Source of the DNA: an uncultured Eubacteriales bacterium
GTDB taxonomy: Bacteria; Bacillota; Clostridia; Oscillospirales; Acutalibacteraceae
Length of the DNA stretch: 64,000 nt
Direction of reading: 5' to 3'
NCBI GenBank assembly: GCA_934436505.1
Contig: CAKSAP010000005.1
Location: forward strand, 101,867-165,866
Every line of letters starts with the position of its first letter. Position 1 is the first letter of the stretch. A model generated the notes under the pieces. The model ran no database searches and was not told the origin of the DNA. It was given only the letters and a program-made list of their open reading frames with translations. Shown piece after piece: positions 8,254-15,977 of this stretch. The position numbers and the translations under genes were made by a program.

Positions 8254-8790
8254 CTATTTTGCCTCTATAATCGTAATTTTTTCTAAAGGAATTTCCGTTT
8301 TGTTATTTATTATATCCTTTATTTGCACGCACACCTCGCTGTTAAGCGTTCCCTTTTGCAAAACAATCTCTGCGGACTCGCCGAGCGACACAAAAACATT
8401 GCCGCCTGTTTTGGCTTTTATAAGGCTTTCGATTTCACTTTCAAGAGCTATGCTTTGGCTAAGCTTCTCAAGTGCTTCATTGGCAGTTTTCTTGCTTTCC
8501 TCATCCGCCTGCGAGCTTTCGATAACCGTCATGAGCGTCTGTTTTGACTCCTCCTGTGCCTTTGCCCTGTTCAGCTGCGCCTGCGAAAAATACTCATCGG
8601 TAACTCCCGAAGCATTGACATAATGAGCGTCGCCCAAATTAGCGGAATGCTGCGTGCTTGAGGTAAGCTCCGGCTCGTTTTCAGCCGATGCTACCGGTCT
8701 TGTATAATACCAATTAACAAACATTGCCGCCGCAAGCGCAACGGCAAGCGAAGCTGCAACTATTTGTTTTCTCTTTATTGTTAAGCTCAT
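8254..8790 (-). CDS. spoIIIAH: Stage III sporulation protein AH
   Basis: Mother-cell component of the SpoIIIA-SpoIIQ feeding-tube complex; its extracellular domain forms a ring and in Bacillus binds forespore SpoIIQ. The 178-residue protein has a short basic N-terminus, one transmembrane helix (about 11-28), a variable linker and a C-terminal ring-building domain with EESKKTANEALEKLSQSI, followed by a YscJ/FliF-like fold (VFVSLGESAEIVLQKG). Last gene of the operon; it begins one base after the spoIIIAG stop with a GGAGGG site. Confidence 0.94.
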   Translation of the reverse strand: MSLTIKRKQIVAASLAVALAAAMFVNWYYTRPVASAENEPELTSSTQHSANLGDAHYVNASGVTDEYFSQAQLNRAKAQEESKQTLMTVIESSQADEESKKTANEALEKLSQSIALESEIESLIKAKTGGNVFVSLGESAEIVLQKGTLNSEVCVQIKDIINNKTEIPLEKITIIEAK

Positions 8791-8791
8791 A

Positions 8792-9334
8792 TTAACCCTC
8801 CGAATTTTTCATTTTCAATACAGAAATATGATTTACATTTATGCCGAGCAAAGCACTGACGGCATTTGTTACATCGTTTTTAACCTTACTGTTATCACCT
8901 CCGTCACAGACAACTACAACGCCCTGTATTTTAGGCGACTCCGTTCTTAACACAACGCATGAGTCTCCGCTTGAGCTGTCGATAACAACATAATCATTGC
9001 TGCTTTTCGAATTGGATTTCCCGTCGGAAATTTGATTTTCCGAAGAAGAATTAACGGCGTACTTGTTTTCCTCACTCGATTTCAGAGTAATCATAACCTG
9101 CGCCCTGCCTGCGCCGTCAACCGAGGCAACTATTTCTTCAAGACGCTTTTCAAGCTCCTTTTCATAAGCCTCCTGCGTAACCGTCTTTATATCAGCCTTA
9201 CTGCTTTCGTCGTTTTCCGGCTTCGCTTCAATTTCTGAAATTGCCAACAGCATAACGCCTATTACACCGATTACCAGAAGAACGGCAAGCTTTTTATCGT
9301 TTTTTATCGTCTCTTTTAATTTAGATAGTTTCAT
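8792..9334 (-). CDS. spoIIIAG: Stage III sporulation protein AG
   Basis: Ring-forming component of the SpoIIIA channel: one N-terminal transmembrane helix (about 16-34, LAVLLVIGVIGVMLLAI), then an extracellular YscJ/FliF-like domain with the typical KRLEEIVASVDGAGRAQVMITL and a polar insertion rich in Ser and Asn (about 90-118), ending in KVKNDVTNAVSALLGINVNHISVLKM. In Bacillus this protein forms a 30-subunit ring in the intermembrane space; stoichiometry here is unknown. It begins one base before the spoIIIAF stop coordinate, so the two genes abut with no spacer. Confidence 0.94.
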   Translation of the reverse strand: MKLSKLKETIKNDKKLAVLLVIGVIGVMLLAISEIEAKPENDESSKADIKTVTQEAYEKELEKRLEEIVASVDGAGRAQVMITLKSSEENKYAVNSSSENQISDGKSNSKSSNDYVVIDSSSGDSCVVLRTESPKIQGVVVVCDGGDNSKVKNDVTNAVSALLGINVNHISVLKMKNSEG

Positions 9335-9784
9335 TTAATCACCTGCCAAAATAATGCCGCTGTCTATTTTCAGTTCCTCCGATAAAAGTGCTGTCGCCTG
9401 CTGTTCGTCCTCGGCACTTTCAAGATAGACAATCACATTTTCAAGTATGTACTCGTCATTTTCCGTCCTTGATTTTATTTCAACTCGGTTATAACCGATT
9501 TTATTTTCATCAAGAATAGTCATAACGGCACTTTTTATTGACTCGTCATAAGCAAGCGCATAATCGATTTTTTCGGAAAACAAGCTGTCAAATTTATTGT
9601 TTAATATAGAAGTATCGATATTTCTCATTTCAAAAAACGGTAAGCAGAACACAGCGAGAATTATGAGTGAAAAGGCAGTTTCGCATATTTTCTTTACCTT
9701 GCCCTTTGGCACAAGATAATTTATAACCGCTGTTACTAAAAGAATTACACACAGATTTACAGCCCAAGCTTTAATATCGTTCAT
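9335..9784 (-). CDS. spoIIIAF: Stage III sporulation protein AF
   Basis: A 149-residue protein with two N-terminal transmembrane helices (about 5-22 and 35-53) and a C-terminal soluble domain of ring-building type (YNRVEIKSRTENDEYILENVIVYL). Belongs to the SpoIIIA channel in the outer forespore membrane. Start MNDIKAW has a GAGGAG site. Identified by length, topology and position between AE and AG as much as by residues, because this family is weakly conserved. Confidence 0.9.
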   Translation of the reverse strand: MNDIKAWAVNLCVILLVTAVINYLVPKGKVKKICETAFSLIILAVFCLPFFEMRNIDTSILNNKFDSLFSEKIDYALAYDESIKSAVMTILDENKIGYNRVEIKSRTENDEYILENVIVYLESAEDEQQATALLSEELKIDSGIILAGD

Positions 9785-9785
9785 T

Positions 9786-10889
9786 TTAACTCCTCAAGCT
9801 CAACACAGTACCCGTTGTCAGAATAAACACGGTAGCTACAAAAATCAAAAAAGTGTTGATTATCGAAATCATTGAGCACACAGTATCGAGAACCCTTGCA
9901 CATACGCCGTTATCAAATGACGAACAAACAGCCGACGAAAAGTTCAAAAAGAAAAACCACAGCAAAAGCTCGATAATGCTCGGCAAAACAGTTACCGCAA
10001 CAGCGATAATTCCAAAGACGCCGAAAACGCTTTTTATCAATGAAAACGACCCGAGCACCGCACCGAGAGCATCGCCCATCACGCCGCCGATTATCGGTAT
10101 AACACTTCCCGAAGCCGCCTTAACGCCTTTTATCGCAAGACTGTCGGCAGAAGTGGCGAGATTGCCCTTTATGTTTATCAGCCCCACAAACACAGTCGCC
10201 GTTACTGATAAAGCAACCGTTACCGTTTTCTTAACGGCTGATGTTATTTTAGATAGGTCAAGCCTGCCGTTCAAGGAAGAATAAACATTCAGGCAGGTCA
10301 TTACGGAAATCAGCGGAATGATAAAAACGTCCGTACCCTTTACCAATATTTCGGCAAATGCAAGCACAACGGAGCTGTACGCAAATGAGGTTATAGGCTG
10401 ACCGCTTGCGGAAATAATTCCCGTGAAAACAGGTATGTAAGTCAGCATAAAATCAGCAACGGTTTTGACGGCGGATACTGCCGAAGAAATTGCTTCGCTC
10501 AAGGGAACGGATATTACCGAAAGAGTAAACGCTGTTTCAAACAGAGAGAATATGTCGTTTTTTTCACTTAGGCTTTCGTTCATATTTTTCACTAAAGAAG
10601 CAACAATAAATAAGCCCATAAGAGTTACAAAAGCAGTCAGAGGCTGCTTATAGCTACCCCTTGCAATACCGATAATCGCAGTAAAGACCTTTTTGGGAGA
10701 CAAGCTCAAAAGCTCTTCAAAATCAACGTCGCTTATCCCCGACTCCTTCAAAAGCGTCTGCCCGTCCTCGTTTATTTTGTTATAAATTTGCTTGTATGTA
10801 TCCTCTTGTGCCGCAAAGCTGTCCACCGTCATCGAAAACAGTAACGACAGCATACACAGAAGCACGGCAAAAATCCTTTTAGTATTCAT
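9786..10889 (-). CDS. spoIIIAE: Stage III sporulation protein AE
   Basis: Polytopic membrane subunit of the SpoIIIA complex, 367 residues, beginning with a cleavable-looking signal (about 1-27, ending DSFAAQ) and continuing with roughly seven to eight hydrophobic spans. Conserved stretches include TSFAYSSVVLAFAEI, a central MTCLNVYSSLNGRLDLSKI and GVKAASGSVIPIIGGVMGDAL. The family is thought to form or support the membrane pore. Its ATG overlaps nothing upstream except a four-base ATGA junction with the spoIIIAD stop. Confidence 0.94.
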   Translation of the reverse strand: MNTKRIFAVLLCMLSLLFSMTVDSFAAQEDTYKQIYNKINEDGQTLLKESGISDVDFEELLSLSPKKVFTAIIGIARGSYKQPLTAFVTLMGLFIVASLVKNMNESLSEKNDIFSLFETAFTLSVISVPLSEAISSAVSAVKTVADFMLTYIPVFTGIISASGQPITSFAYSSVVLAFAEILVKGTDVFIIPLISVMTCLNVYSSLNGRLDLSKITSAVKKTVTVALSVTATVFVGLINIKGNLATSADSLAIKGVKAASGSVIPIIGGVMGDALGAVLGSFSLIKSVFGVFGIIAVAVTVLPSIIELLLWFFFLNFSSAVCSSFDNGVCARVLDTVCSMISIINTFLIFVATVFILTTGTVLSLRS

Positions 10890-11278
10890 CTCAACATTCC
10901 TACGCTCAATTCAAGCAGCTTTTCCGCAATCGGAAAAACAAGAATAATCACAGCTATTCTTCCGACTGTTTCTGTAAGTGTGGACAAAGCGCTTTCTCCG
11001 CAATCCTTACAAATATCCGATACCGTTTGCGTTGCAAGGCTTATCCCTAAAATTTTCAGACAGATTTTCACATATTCGCTCAAAGAGGCAAATTGAGAAA
11101 ACCGATAACTTAAATTCTCAGACAATACGGAAATACCGCTTATCAAAAATCCGAAAACCAAAGCTATAACGCAAAGTCTTAGCAGATATGAAAATTCAGG
11201 CTTAATCTGTCTGAAATAGATAAGTAAAGCCAGGCAGCATATTACCAAAGCAAAGATTTTCAGCATATCAAAAATCAA
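10886..11278 (-). CDS. spoIIIAD: Stage III sporulation protein AD
   Basis: A small, very hydrophobic protein (130 residues, about four membrane helices) of the SpoIIIA complex. The reading used starts at TTG (complement 11276-11278), overlapping the spoIIIAC stop by 11 bases and matching the usual family N-terminus; an ATG four codons later (11266) would leave a one-base gap and is a fair alternative, as neither has a clear Shine-Dalgarno. The C-terminal part (DCGESALSTLTETVGRIAVIIL) matches the conserved region around the last membrane spans. Tightly packed with AC and AE. Confidence 0.9.
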   Translation of the reverse strand: MIFDMLKIFALVICCLALLIYFRQIKPEFSYLLRLCVIALVFGFLISGISVLSENLSYRFSQFASLSEYVKICLKILGISLATQTVSDICKDCGESALSTLTETVGRIAVIILVFPIAEKLLELSVGMLR

Positions 11279-11462
11279 ACACCGATTTTACAGTTGATAC
11301 AAGCGACGTCATTTGAGGAATAAGCATCAGTATTGCGACAATTATTCCTGCGATAACCGTGAGCATTGCGTAGTCGTCACGTCCTGTTTTCACAAGGACT
11401 TGATTAAGAACGGCTACAATTATTCCTATTCCCGCAATTTTCAAAATAAATCCTATTTCCAT
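11268..11462 (-). CDS. spoIIIAC: Stage III sporulation protein AC
   Basis: A 64-residue two-helix membrane protein. The start MEIGFILKIAGIG follows an AGGAGTAATT site; the open frame extends about 68 codons upstream without conservation, through spoIIIAB in another frame. Family signature: a first helix ending in NQVLVKTGRDDYAML and a second helix (VIAGIIVAILMLI). It pairs in function with AD in the sporulation channel. Position between AB and AD fits the fixed operon order. Confidence 0.93.
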   Translation of the reverse strand: MEIGFILKIAGIGIIVAVLNQVLVKTGRDDYAMLTVIAGIIVAILMLIPQMTSLVSTVKSVFDF

Positions 11463-11470
11463 AATTACTC

Positions 11471-11980
11471 CTAAATAAAGAAAATGATTACAAACGCCGC
11501 CAAAAACAGACTTAATGTATTTATAATTTTTACAGCTTTGTCGGTTGATTTTTTCAGATTGCAAATGCTTTGCTTTAATATTTCCGAATACGCCTCGCAA
11601 TTTCTGATTTGTCCGCCGATATCGCTTGAGCCGAGTGAATTTGAAAAATCCTTTATCGTTCTGCAATCTTGATTTGTCAGCGGAGAAGCTCTCGAAAACG
11701 TGTCAACGGAGGTTTTCCAAGCGTTTGAAAGCTCCAAACCGTTTTTGATATTCACAAGGCACATCTTCAAAAATCCGCAATCATTAAATTCGTTCGACTC
11801 AACAGCTTGCTCAAATATTCTTTCAAGCGGCTGCTGTGAAAACTCGATTTGAGTTCGTAAATAGCCTATAAACGTTAAAAAGCATTCAAGTATTTTCACT
11901 CTTTTTAACTTGAGCGACGAAAAATAATTACCCGTAATGCAAATTACGATCGCAATCAAAGCTATTCCCGACATTCTCAT
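11471..11980 (-). CDS. spoIIIAB: Stage III sporulation protein AB
   Basis: A 169-residue protein with an N-terminal hydrophobic helix (about 4-20), a cytosolic helical region carrying FLTFIGYLRTQIEFSQQPLERIFEQ split across 34-60, and a C-terminal membrane anchor. The family resembles GspF-type secretion platform proteins. The start MRMSGIALIA has a GGCGGTG site, which places it 53 bases inside the end of spoIIIAA in another frame; a second Met two codons later is possible. The overlap is unusually long for this operon. Confidence 0.9.
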   Translation of the reverse strand: MRMSGIALIAIVICITGNYFSSLKLKRVKILECFLTFIGYLRTQIEFSQQPLERIFEQAVESNEFNDCGFLKMCLVNIKNGLELSNAWKTSVDTFSRASPLTNQDCRTIKDFSNSLGSSDIGGQIRNCEAYSEILKQSICNLKKSTDKAVKIINTLSLFLAAFVIIFFI

Positions 11981-12932
11981 ATTTTTCACCGCCTGTTCTG
12001 ATAATCTCACGCACCTTTCCGACGTTTTCTCCCCTGTCAAGAAAGACCGCCGCATCAAACAAGCCACTCTCTAAAAGCGCTTTAGATACTTTTCGTCTAT
12101 TTAGCTCTTCACGGCAGGAGCAATGCATACTGACGGCAAATTTCACACCGCACATAATTGCGTTTAAGATGACTTCTGCCTCCTCCTCGCTTGCTATTTC
12201 ATCACAGAAAATAATATCGGGAGAAAAAGAACGCACCGCAAGCTCAATCCCCGTCCTTTTGGGATAAGAGGTAAAAACATCCGTGTTGCTTCCTACGTTA
12301 CATTGTGTTTTCAGGGAGCTCGTACCGGCTATCTCCTGCCGTTCGTCAATAAGCACACATTTATAATATTCGCCTGCGTTTCCGTCGGAAATTTGCCTTA
12401 CCAAATCTCTTAAGACCGTTGTTTTCCCCGACATAGGCGGCCCTGCTATTATTACATTTGAAAGTCGTGAGCTGAAAAGCGAGGTCATTATCTCATTCGC
12501 ACAGCCAATTCTTTCGCTCGCAATTCTGAAATTTATGCAGTTAATATCCCGGACGCTTATGATTTTCCCGTGTTCCGTAACCGCATTTCCGCACAAGCCG
12601 ACTCTGTGACCGCCCGAAAGAGTTATAAAGCTCTGATTTATCTCCTCTTGATGAGAATAAACCGAATATTCGCACACCCTTTTTACCGTTTCCGAAAGCT
12701 CATCACAGGTAATTTTTACAAGTGAATCGGAAATAATATATGACAGCTTCCCGTTGCCTGTTAAAAATGAGCTTCCCCTCTCGGTAACAATAACCACGGG
12801 CTTATCCGCACGCAGTCTTATTTCTTTTACCGAATACTTGTTCACATCATTTAATTTGTATACCGCATCCTTAATTCTCAACGGCAAATAAAACAGAATA
12901 TCGTTAATTCCTTTGTTATTTAAGCAGTTCAT
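11928..12932 (-). CDS. spoIIIAA: Stage III sporulation protein AA, secretion-type ATPase
   Basis: Putative ATPase of the SpoIIIA mother-cell channel, related to type II/IV secretion ATPases. In 334 residues: N-terminal domain with KEIRLRADKPVVI (about 35-47), FITLSGGHRVGLCG (about 102-115), Walker A GPPMSGKTT (164-172), Walker B-like ILIDERQEIAG region and PDIIFCDEIAS (about 240), and HCSCREEL near 268. Start MNCLNNKG follows a GAGGTG site. First gene of an eight-gene operon, preceded by a sigma-E-like promoter. Its tail overlaps spoIIIAB by 53 bases. Confidence 0.94.
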   Translation of the reverse strand: MNCLNNKGINDILFYLPLRIKDAVYKLNDVNKYSVKEIRLRADKPVVIVTERGSSFLTGNGKLSYIISDSLVKITCDELSETVKRVCEYSVYSHQEEINQSFITLSGGHRVGLCGNAVTEHGKIISVRDINCINFRIASERIGCANEIMTSLFSSRLSNVIIAGPPMSGKTTVLRDLVRQISDGNAGEYYKCVLIDERQEIAGTSSLKTQCNVGSNTDVFTSYPKRTGIELAVRSFSPDIIFCDEIASEEEAEVILNAIMCGVKFAVSMHCSCREELNRRKVSKALLESGLFDAAVFLDRGENVGKVREIIRTGGEKYENVGNSFDCDRNLHYG

Positions 12933-12948
12933 TTTTTCACCTCGATAA

Positions 12949-12977
12949 TATATATGCGACTTGTCCTGAAATATGAA
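12949..12977 (-). promoter_or_regulatory. Candidate sigma-E promoter of the spoIIIA operon
   Basis: Minus strand reads TTCATATT, then 13 bases, then CATATATA, ending 17 bases before the spoIIIAA start codon. This fits the mother-cell sigma-E pattern (ATATT-type -35 and CATA-type -10 with about 13-14 spacing), as expected for spoIIIA in Bacillus and Clostridia. Confidence 0.6.
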
Positions 12978-13011
12978 CACATATTGTTTACAATTTTAAC
13001 CGTATGTGATA

Positions 13012-13040
13012 TTGAAAAATTATCTCAAATATGGTAAAAT
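13012..13040 (+). promoter_or_regulatory. Predicted sigma-A promoter of the YfhO-family gene
   Basis: -35 TTGAAA (13012-13017), 17-base spacer, -10 TAAAAT (13035-13040), 31 bases before the chosen ATG. It is divergent from the spoIIIA promoter. Confidence 0.6.
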
Positions 13041-13071
13041 CTTATATATATTTTTTGTTAGGAGTCAATCA

Positions 13072-15918
13072 ATGTTAAAAGCAAAAAAAGAAAAAGCACC
13101 GACAAGGCTGTCGGCGTTTTATCAAAATAATAAATTTGTATTTCTTTCGGCGCTCGTGTCGCTGTTGATTTTTCTGCTCATAGCCTTCTGCTATGACCTC
13201 GTCCCGTTCGGCGATATGACCATTTTGAGAATGGATTTGTATCATCAATACGGTCCGTTGTTTGCGGAACTTTATGACAGACTTACAAGCGGAGAATCGT
13301 TAATTTATTCGTGGAATTCGGGACTTGGCTCTTCATTTCTCGGCAATTTCTTTAACTATCTTTCAAGCCCGTTGACAATTATAATATTGCTTTTCGGTCA
13401 TAAGAATATTACCGAAGCCATTTCATGCCTGATAATGCTCAAGGCAGTGCTTTCCGCAGCCTCCTTTACCTATTATCTCAAAGCTTCGCAAAAGCAGCAC
13501 AGCTATACAACTGCGGCTTTCGGCGTGTTATATGCTTTCTGCGGATATTTCGTCGCTTATTATTGGAATCTTATGTGGCTTGACGCAATGGTAATTTTCC
13601 CGATTATCATTCTCGGAATTGAGCATATTATCAATAAGGGTAAGCCTGCTCTTTACTGTTTGAGCCTTGCTCTTATGATTTTTGCTAACTATTATATGGC
13701 GTTTATGGTTTGCATTTTCTCCGTCCTCTATTTCCTGACATACTATGCTGCAAACTATCCGTTTTCAAAAAAATTCAGCGAAATATACTATGATACGCCC
13801 TTAGGCAGAATTAAAAATTCGCTCTTTATTTCAAGCGGGCTCAAATTTGCATTTTCCTCGATTGTTGCGGTACTGCTCGCTTCGGCGGCTGTTTTCCCGC
13901 TTATAGCAATGCTCTCCCAAAGCTCTGCAACCTCCGGCTCATCCCCCACAGGCTTTACAAAATACTTTACTGCCTTTGATTTCCTTGCAAATCATCTCGC
14001 AAGCACCGACGCTACAATCAGAAGCAGCGGAAATGATGTTCTTCCGAATGTATATTGCGGAATTTTGACGCTTTTGCTTGTTCCGCTGTACCTTTTCTCA
14101 AAGAAAATCTCTACAAGAGAAAAAATTTCCTATGTCAGCCTGCTTGCAGTTCTCTATTTCAGCTTTAATATCAATTATCTCAACTTCGTTTGGCACGGCC
14201 TTCATTTTCCGAATGATTTGCCGTACAGATTTTCGTTTATGTACTCCTTTGTTTTGCTCATACTTGCTTTCAAGGCATTTACGAACATCAAAGAGTACAC
14301 GGGCAGACAATTACTCGGCGTCGGCGTTGGTCTTATAGCGTTTATTATCCTTGTTGAAAAAACAACATCAAAGAATATCGACGACGTTTCACTTATAATT
14401 AGCCTTGTATTCGCTGTCGGATATGTTGTAATTCTTCACTTTTTCAAAGACAAGCGTTTCCAAAGCTCATCGCTTTCATTGCTTCTTTTGTGCTGTGTTG
14501 TTTCAGAGGTTGCTTTGGGCAATACGGACAATTATTCAATGAATCAGTCAAAAACTAATTACGTTGCCGAGTACGACCAATTCCAAGATATAAAAGCAAA
14601 AATTGACGAATATGACAACAACGGCTTCTATCGTATGGAGCTCACAAAATTAAAAACAAGAATGGACCCTTGTTGGCTTGACTACAACGGTGTCTCGGTA
14701 TTCTCCTCTATGGCATATGAAACCGTTGCAAATTTTCAGCAAAATCTCGGCTTGTACGGCAACTATATTAACAGCTACACCTACAATCCGCAAACACCCG
14801 TTTACAATGCAATGTTTGGTATAAAATATATCGCCGACAATCAAAAAATGGAAATGAATCCTAATCTTTACGAGGACCTGTTTGCAAACGATAAATTCAC
14901 GGCATATAAGAATAAATATGACTTGTCTGTTGCATTTGCCGCAGACAGCCTTGTAAAATATTATGACTCTTCGATATACGGTAATCCCTTTGAAGCGCAG
15001 CAACAGCTGTTTAATATGGCTACGGGCGTTGACAATGTATTTACGAAGCTTTCCATTGACGACGCAGCATATTCCAATATAAATGATTTTTATCCAAATG
15101 AATTTGCAAGCGGCGAGTTTAAGTTTTCAAAGTCAGTCAATGACGAAATGGGCAGCGTAAGCTTTGAGGTTACACCGCAAGAAACGCAAAATGTTTACAT
15201 TTATATAAAATCAAACGCCGTTGACAACGCAACTGTTTCGGGCAGCATATTCAACGAAACCTACACTTCGCTCGATGAGGCTTATATAATCGACCTCGGA
15301 ATAATCAATGCAGGCGAAACCGTAAACGTTGATATTGCCATCAAGGACACCTCGAACAGAGGAACGCTCAACTTTTACGCTTACGGTCTTAACGAGGAAG
15401 CGTTTAAGGCAGGCTATGAGAAGCTCAAAAAAGGCGATTATAACATTACGGAATATTCGGACACAAAGCTTACGGGAACAATAACGGCAAGTGAAAATTC
15501 AGCTGTTTTCACATCAATCCCCTATGATATAAATTGGAATGTTTATATCGACGGAAGACGGCTTAAAAGCGACGAAATTTATAAGATTTCCAACGGCTTG
15601 TTAGGCTTTGATATTGAAGCGGGCGAGCATACGGTAGTTTTCTCATATGTTTCGTCAGGTCTTTTGGCAGGTTCATTTGTTTCAATCGTTACCATTCTTA
15701 TTGCGACAATATCAATAATTGTCAATCGCAAAAGGAAGAAGAAAAAACAAAAGGTTGACAAATGGCTTATGTTAAACGAAGCGCCTGTATCAGTCTCCGT
15801 TCCGAATGAAAGCGACACCTTTGAAATTGACTTTGACAGTATCAAGGAGCAGCTTAACGCCGATGAGGTCAAGGACGAACCGCCGACTGCCGAAAATCAA
15901 AATGACAATGAGCAATAA
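13072..15918 (+). CDS. YfhO-family polytopic membrane protein (GT-C-like)
   Basis: A 948-residue membrane protein. Seen: first transmembrane helix at about 22-42, then FGDMTILRMDLYHQYGPLFAELYDRL, in which the D and Q residues are conserved in YfhO, a GLGSSFLGNFFNYLSSP loop, at least ten further spans to about residue 480, a large extracellular domain (about 490-860) and a last helix near 870 followed by a charged, acidic tail. Characterised YfhO/CsbB-linked proteins take part in glycosylating teichoic acid or other surface polymers using lipid-linked sugar. Start MLKAKKE follows TTAGGAGTC; the frame is open 22 codons upstream without support. Monocistronic with a promoter and terminator. Confidence 0.88.
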   Translation: MLKAKKEKAPTRLSAFYQNNKFVFLSALVSLLIFLLIAFCYDLVPFGDMTILRMDLYHQYGPLFAELYDRLTSGESLIYSWNSGLGSSFLGNFFNYLSSPLTIIILLFGHKNITEAISCLIMLKAVLSAASFTYYLKASQKQHSYTTAAFGVLYAFCGYFVAYYWNLMWLDAMVIFPIIILGIEHIINKGKPALYCLSLALMIFANYYMAFMVCIFSVLYFLTYYAANYPFSKKFSEIYYDTPLGRIKNSLFISSGLKFAFSSIVAVLLASAAVFPLIAMLSQSSATSGSSPTGFTKYFTAFDFLANHLASTDATIRSSGNDVLPNVYCGILTLLLVPLYLFSKKISTREKISYVSLLAVLYFSFNINYLNFVWHGLHFPNDLPYRFSFMYSFVLLILAFKAFTNIKEYTGRQLLGVGVGLIAFIILVEKTTSKNIDDVSLIISLVFAVGYVVILHFFKDKRFQSSSLSLLLLCCVVSEVALGNTDNYSMNQSKTNYVAEYDQFQDIKAKIDEYDNNGFYRMELTKLKTRMDPCWLDYNGVSVFSSMAYETVANFQQNLGLYGNYINSYTYNPQTPVYNAMFGIKYIADNQKMEMNPNLYEDLFANDKFTAYKNKYDLSVAFAADSLVKYYDSSIYGNPFEAQQQLFNMATGVDNVFTKLSIDDAAYSNINDFYPNEFASGEFKFSKSVNDEMGSVSFEVTPQETQNVYIYIKSNAVDNATVSGSIFNETYTSLDEAYIIDLGIINAGETVNVDIAIKDTSNRGTLNFYAYGLNEEAFKAGYEKLKKGDYNITEYSDTKLTGTITASENSAVFTSIPYDINWNVYIDGRRLKSDEIYKISNGLLGFDIEAGEHTVVFSYVSSGLLAGSFVSIVTILIATISIIVNRKRKKKKQKVDKWLMLNEAPVSVSVPNESDTFEIDFDSIKEQLNADEVKDEPPTAENQNDNEQ

Positions 15919-15933
15919 ATAAAAGCCACAAAA

Positions 15934-15974
15934 AAGCACTTTGTATCTTAGCAAACGATACAAAGTGCTTTATT
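15934..15974. terminator. Bidirectional terminator between yfhO-like gene and uvrA
   Basis: Perfect stem AAAGCACTTTGTATC / GATACAAAGTGCTTT with a nine-base loop, and A/T runs on both sides, between two convergent genes. Confidence 0.88.
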
Positions 15975-15977
15975 TTA

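Noticed and set aside
9853..10284. Plus-strand open frame of 143 codons opposite spoIIIAE
   Set aside because: Antisense to a conserved sporulation gene, low complexity, no ribosome site.
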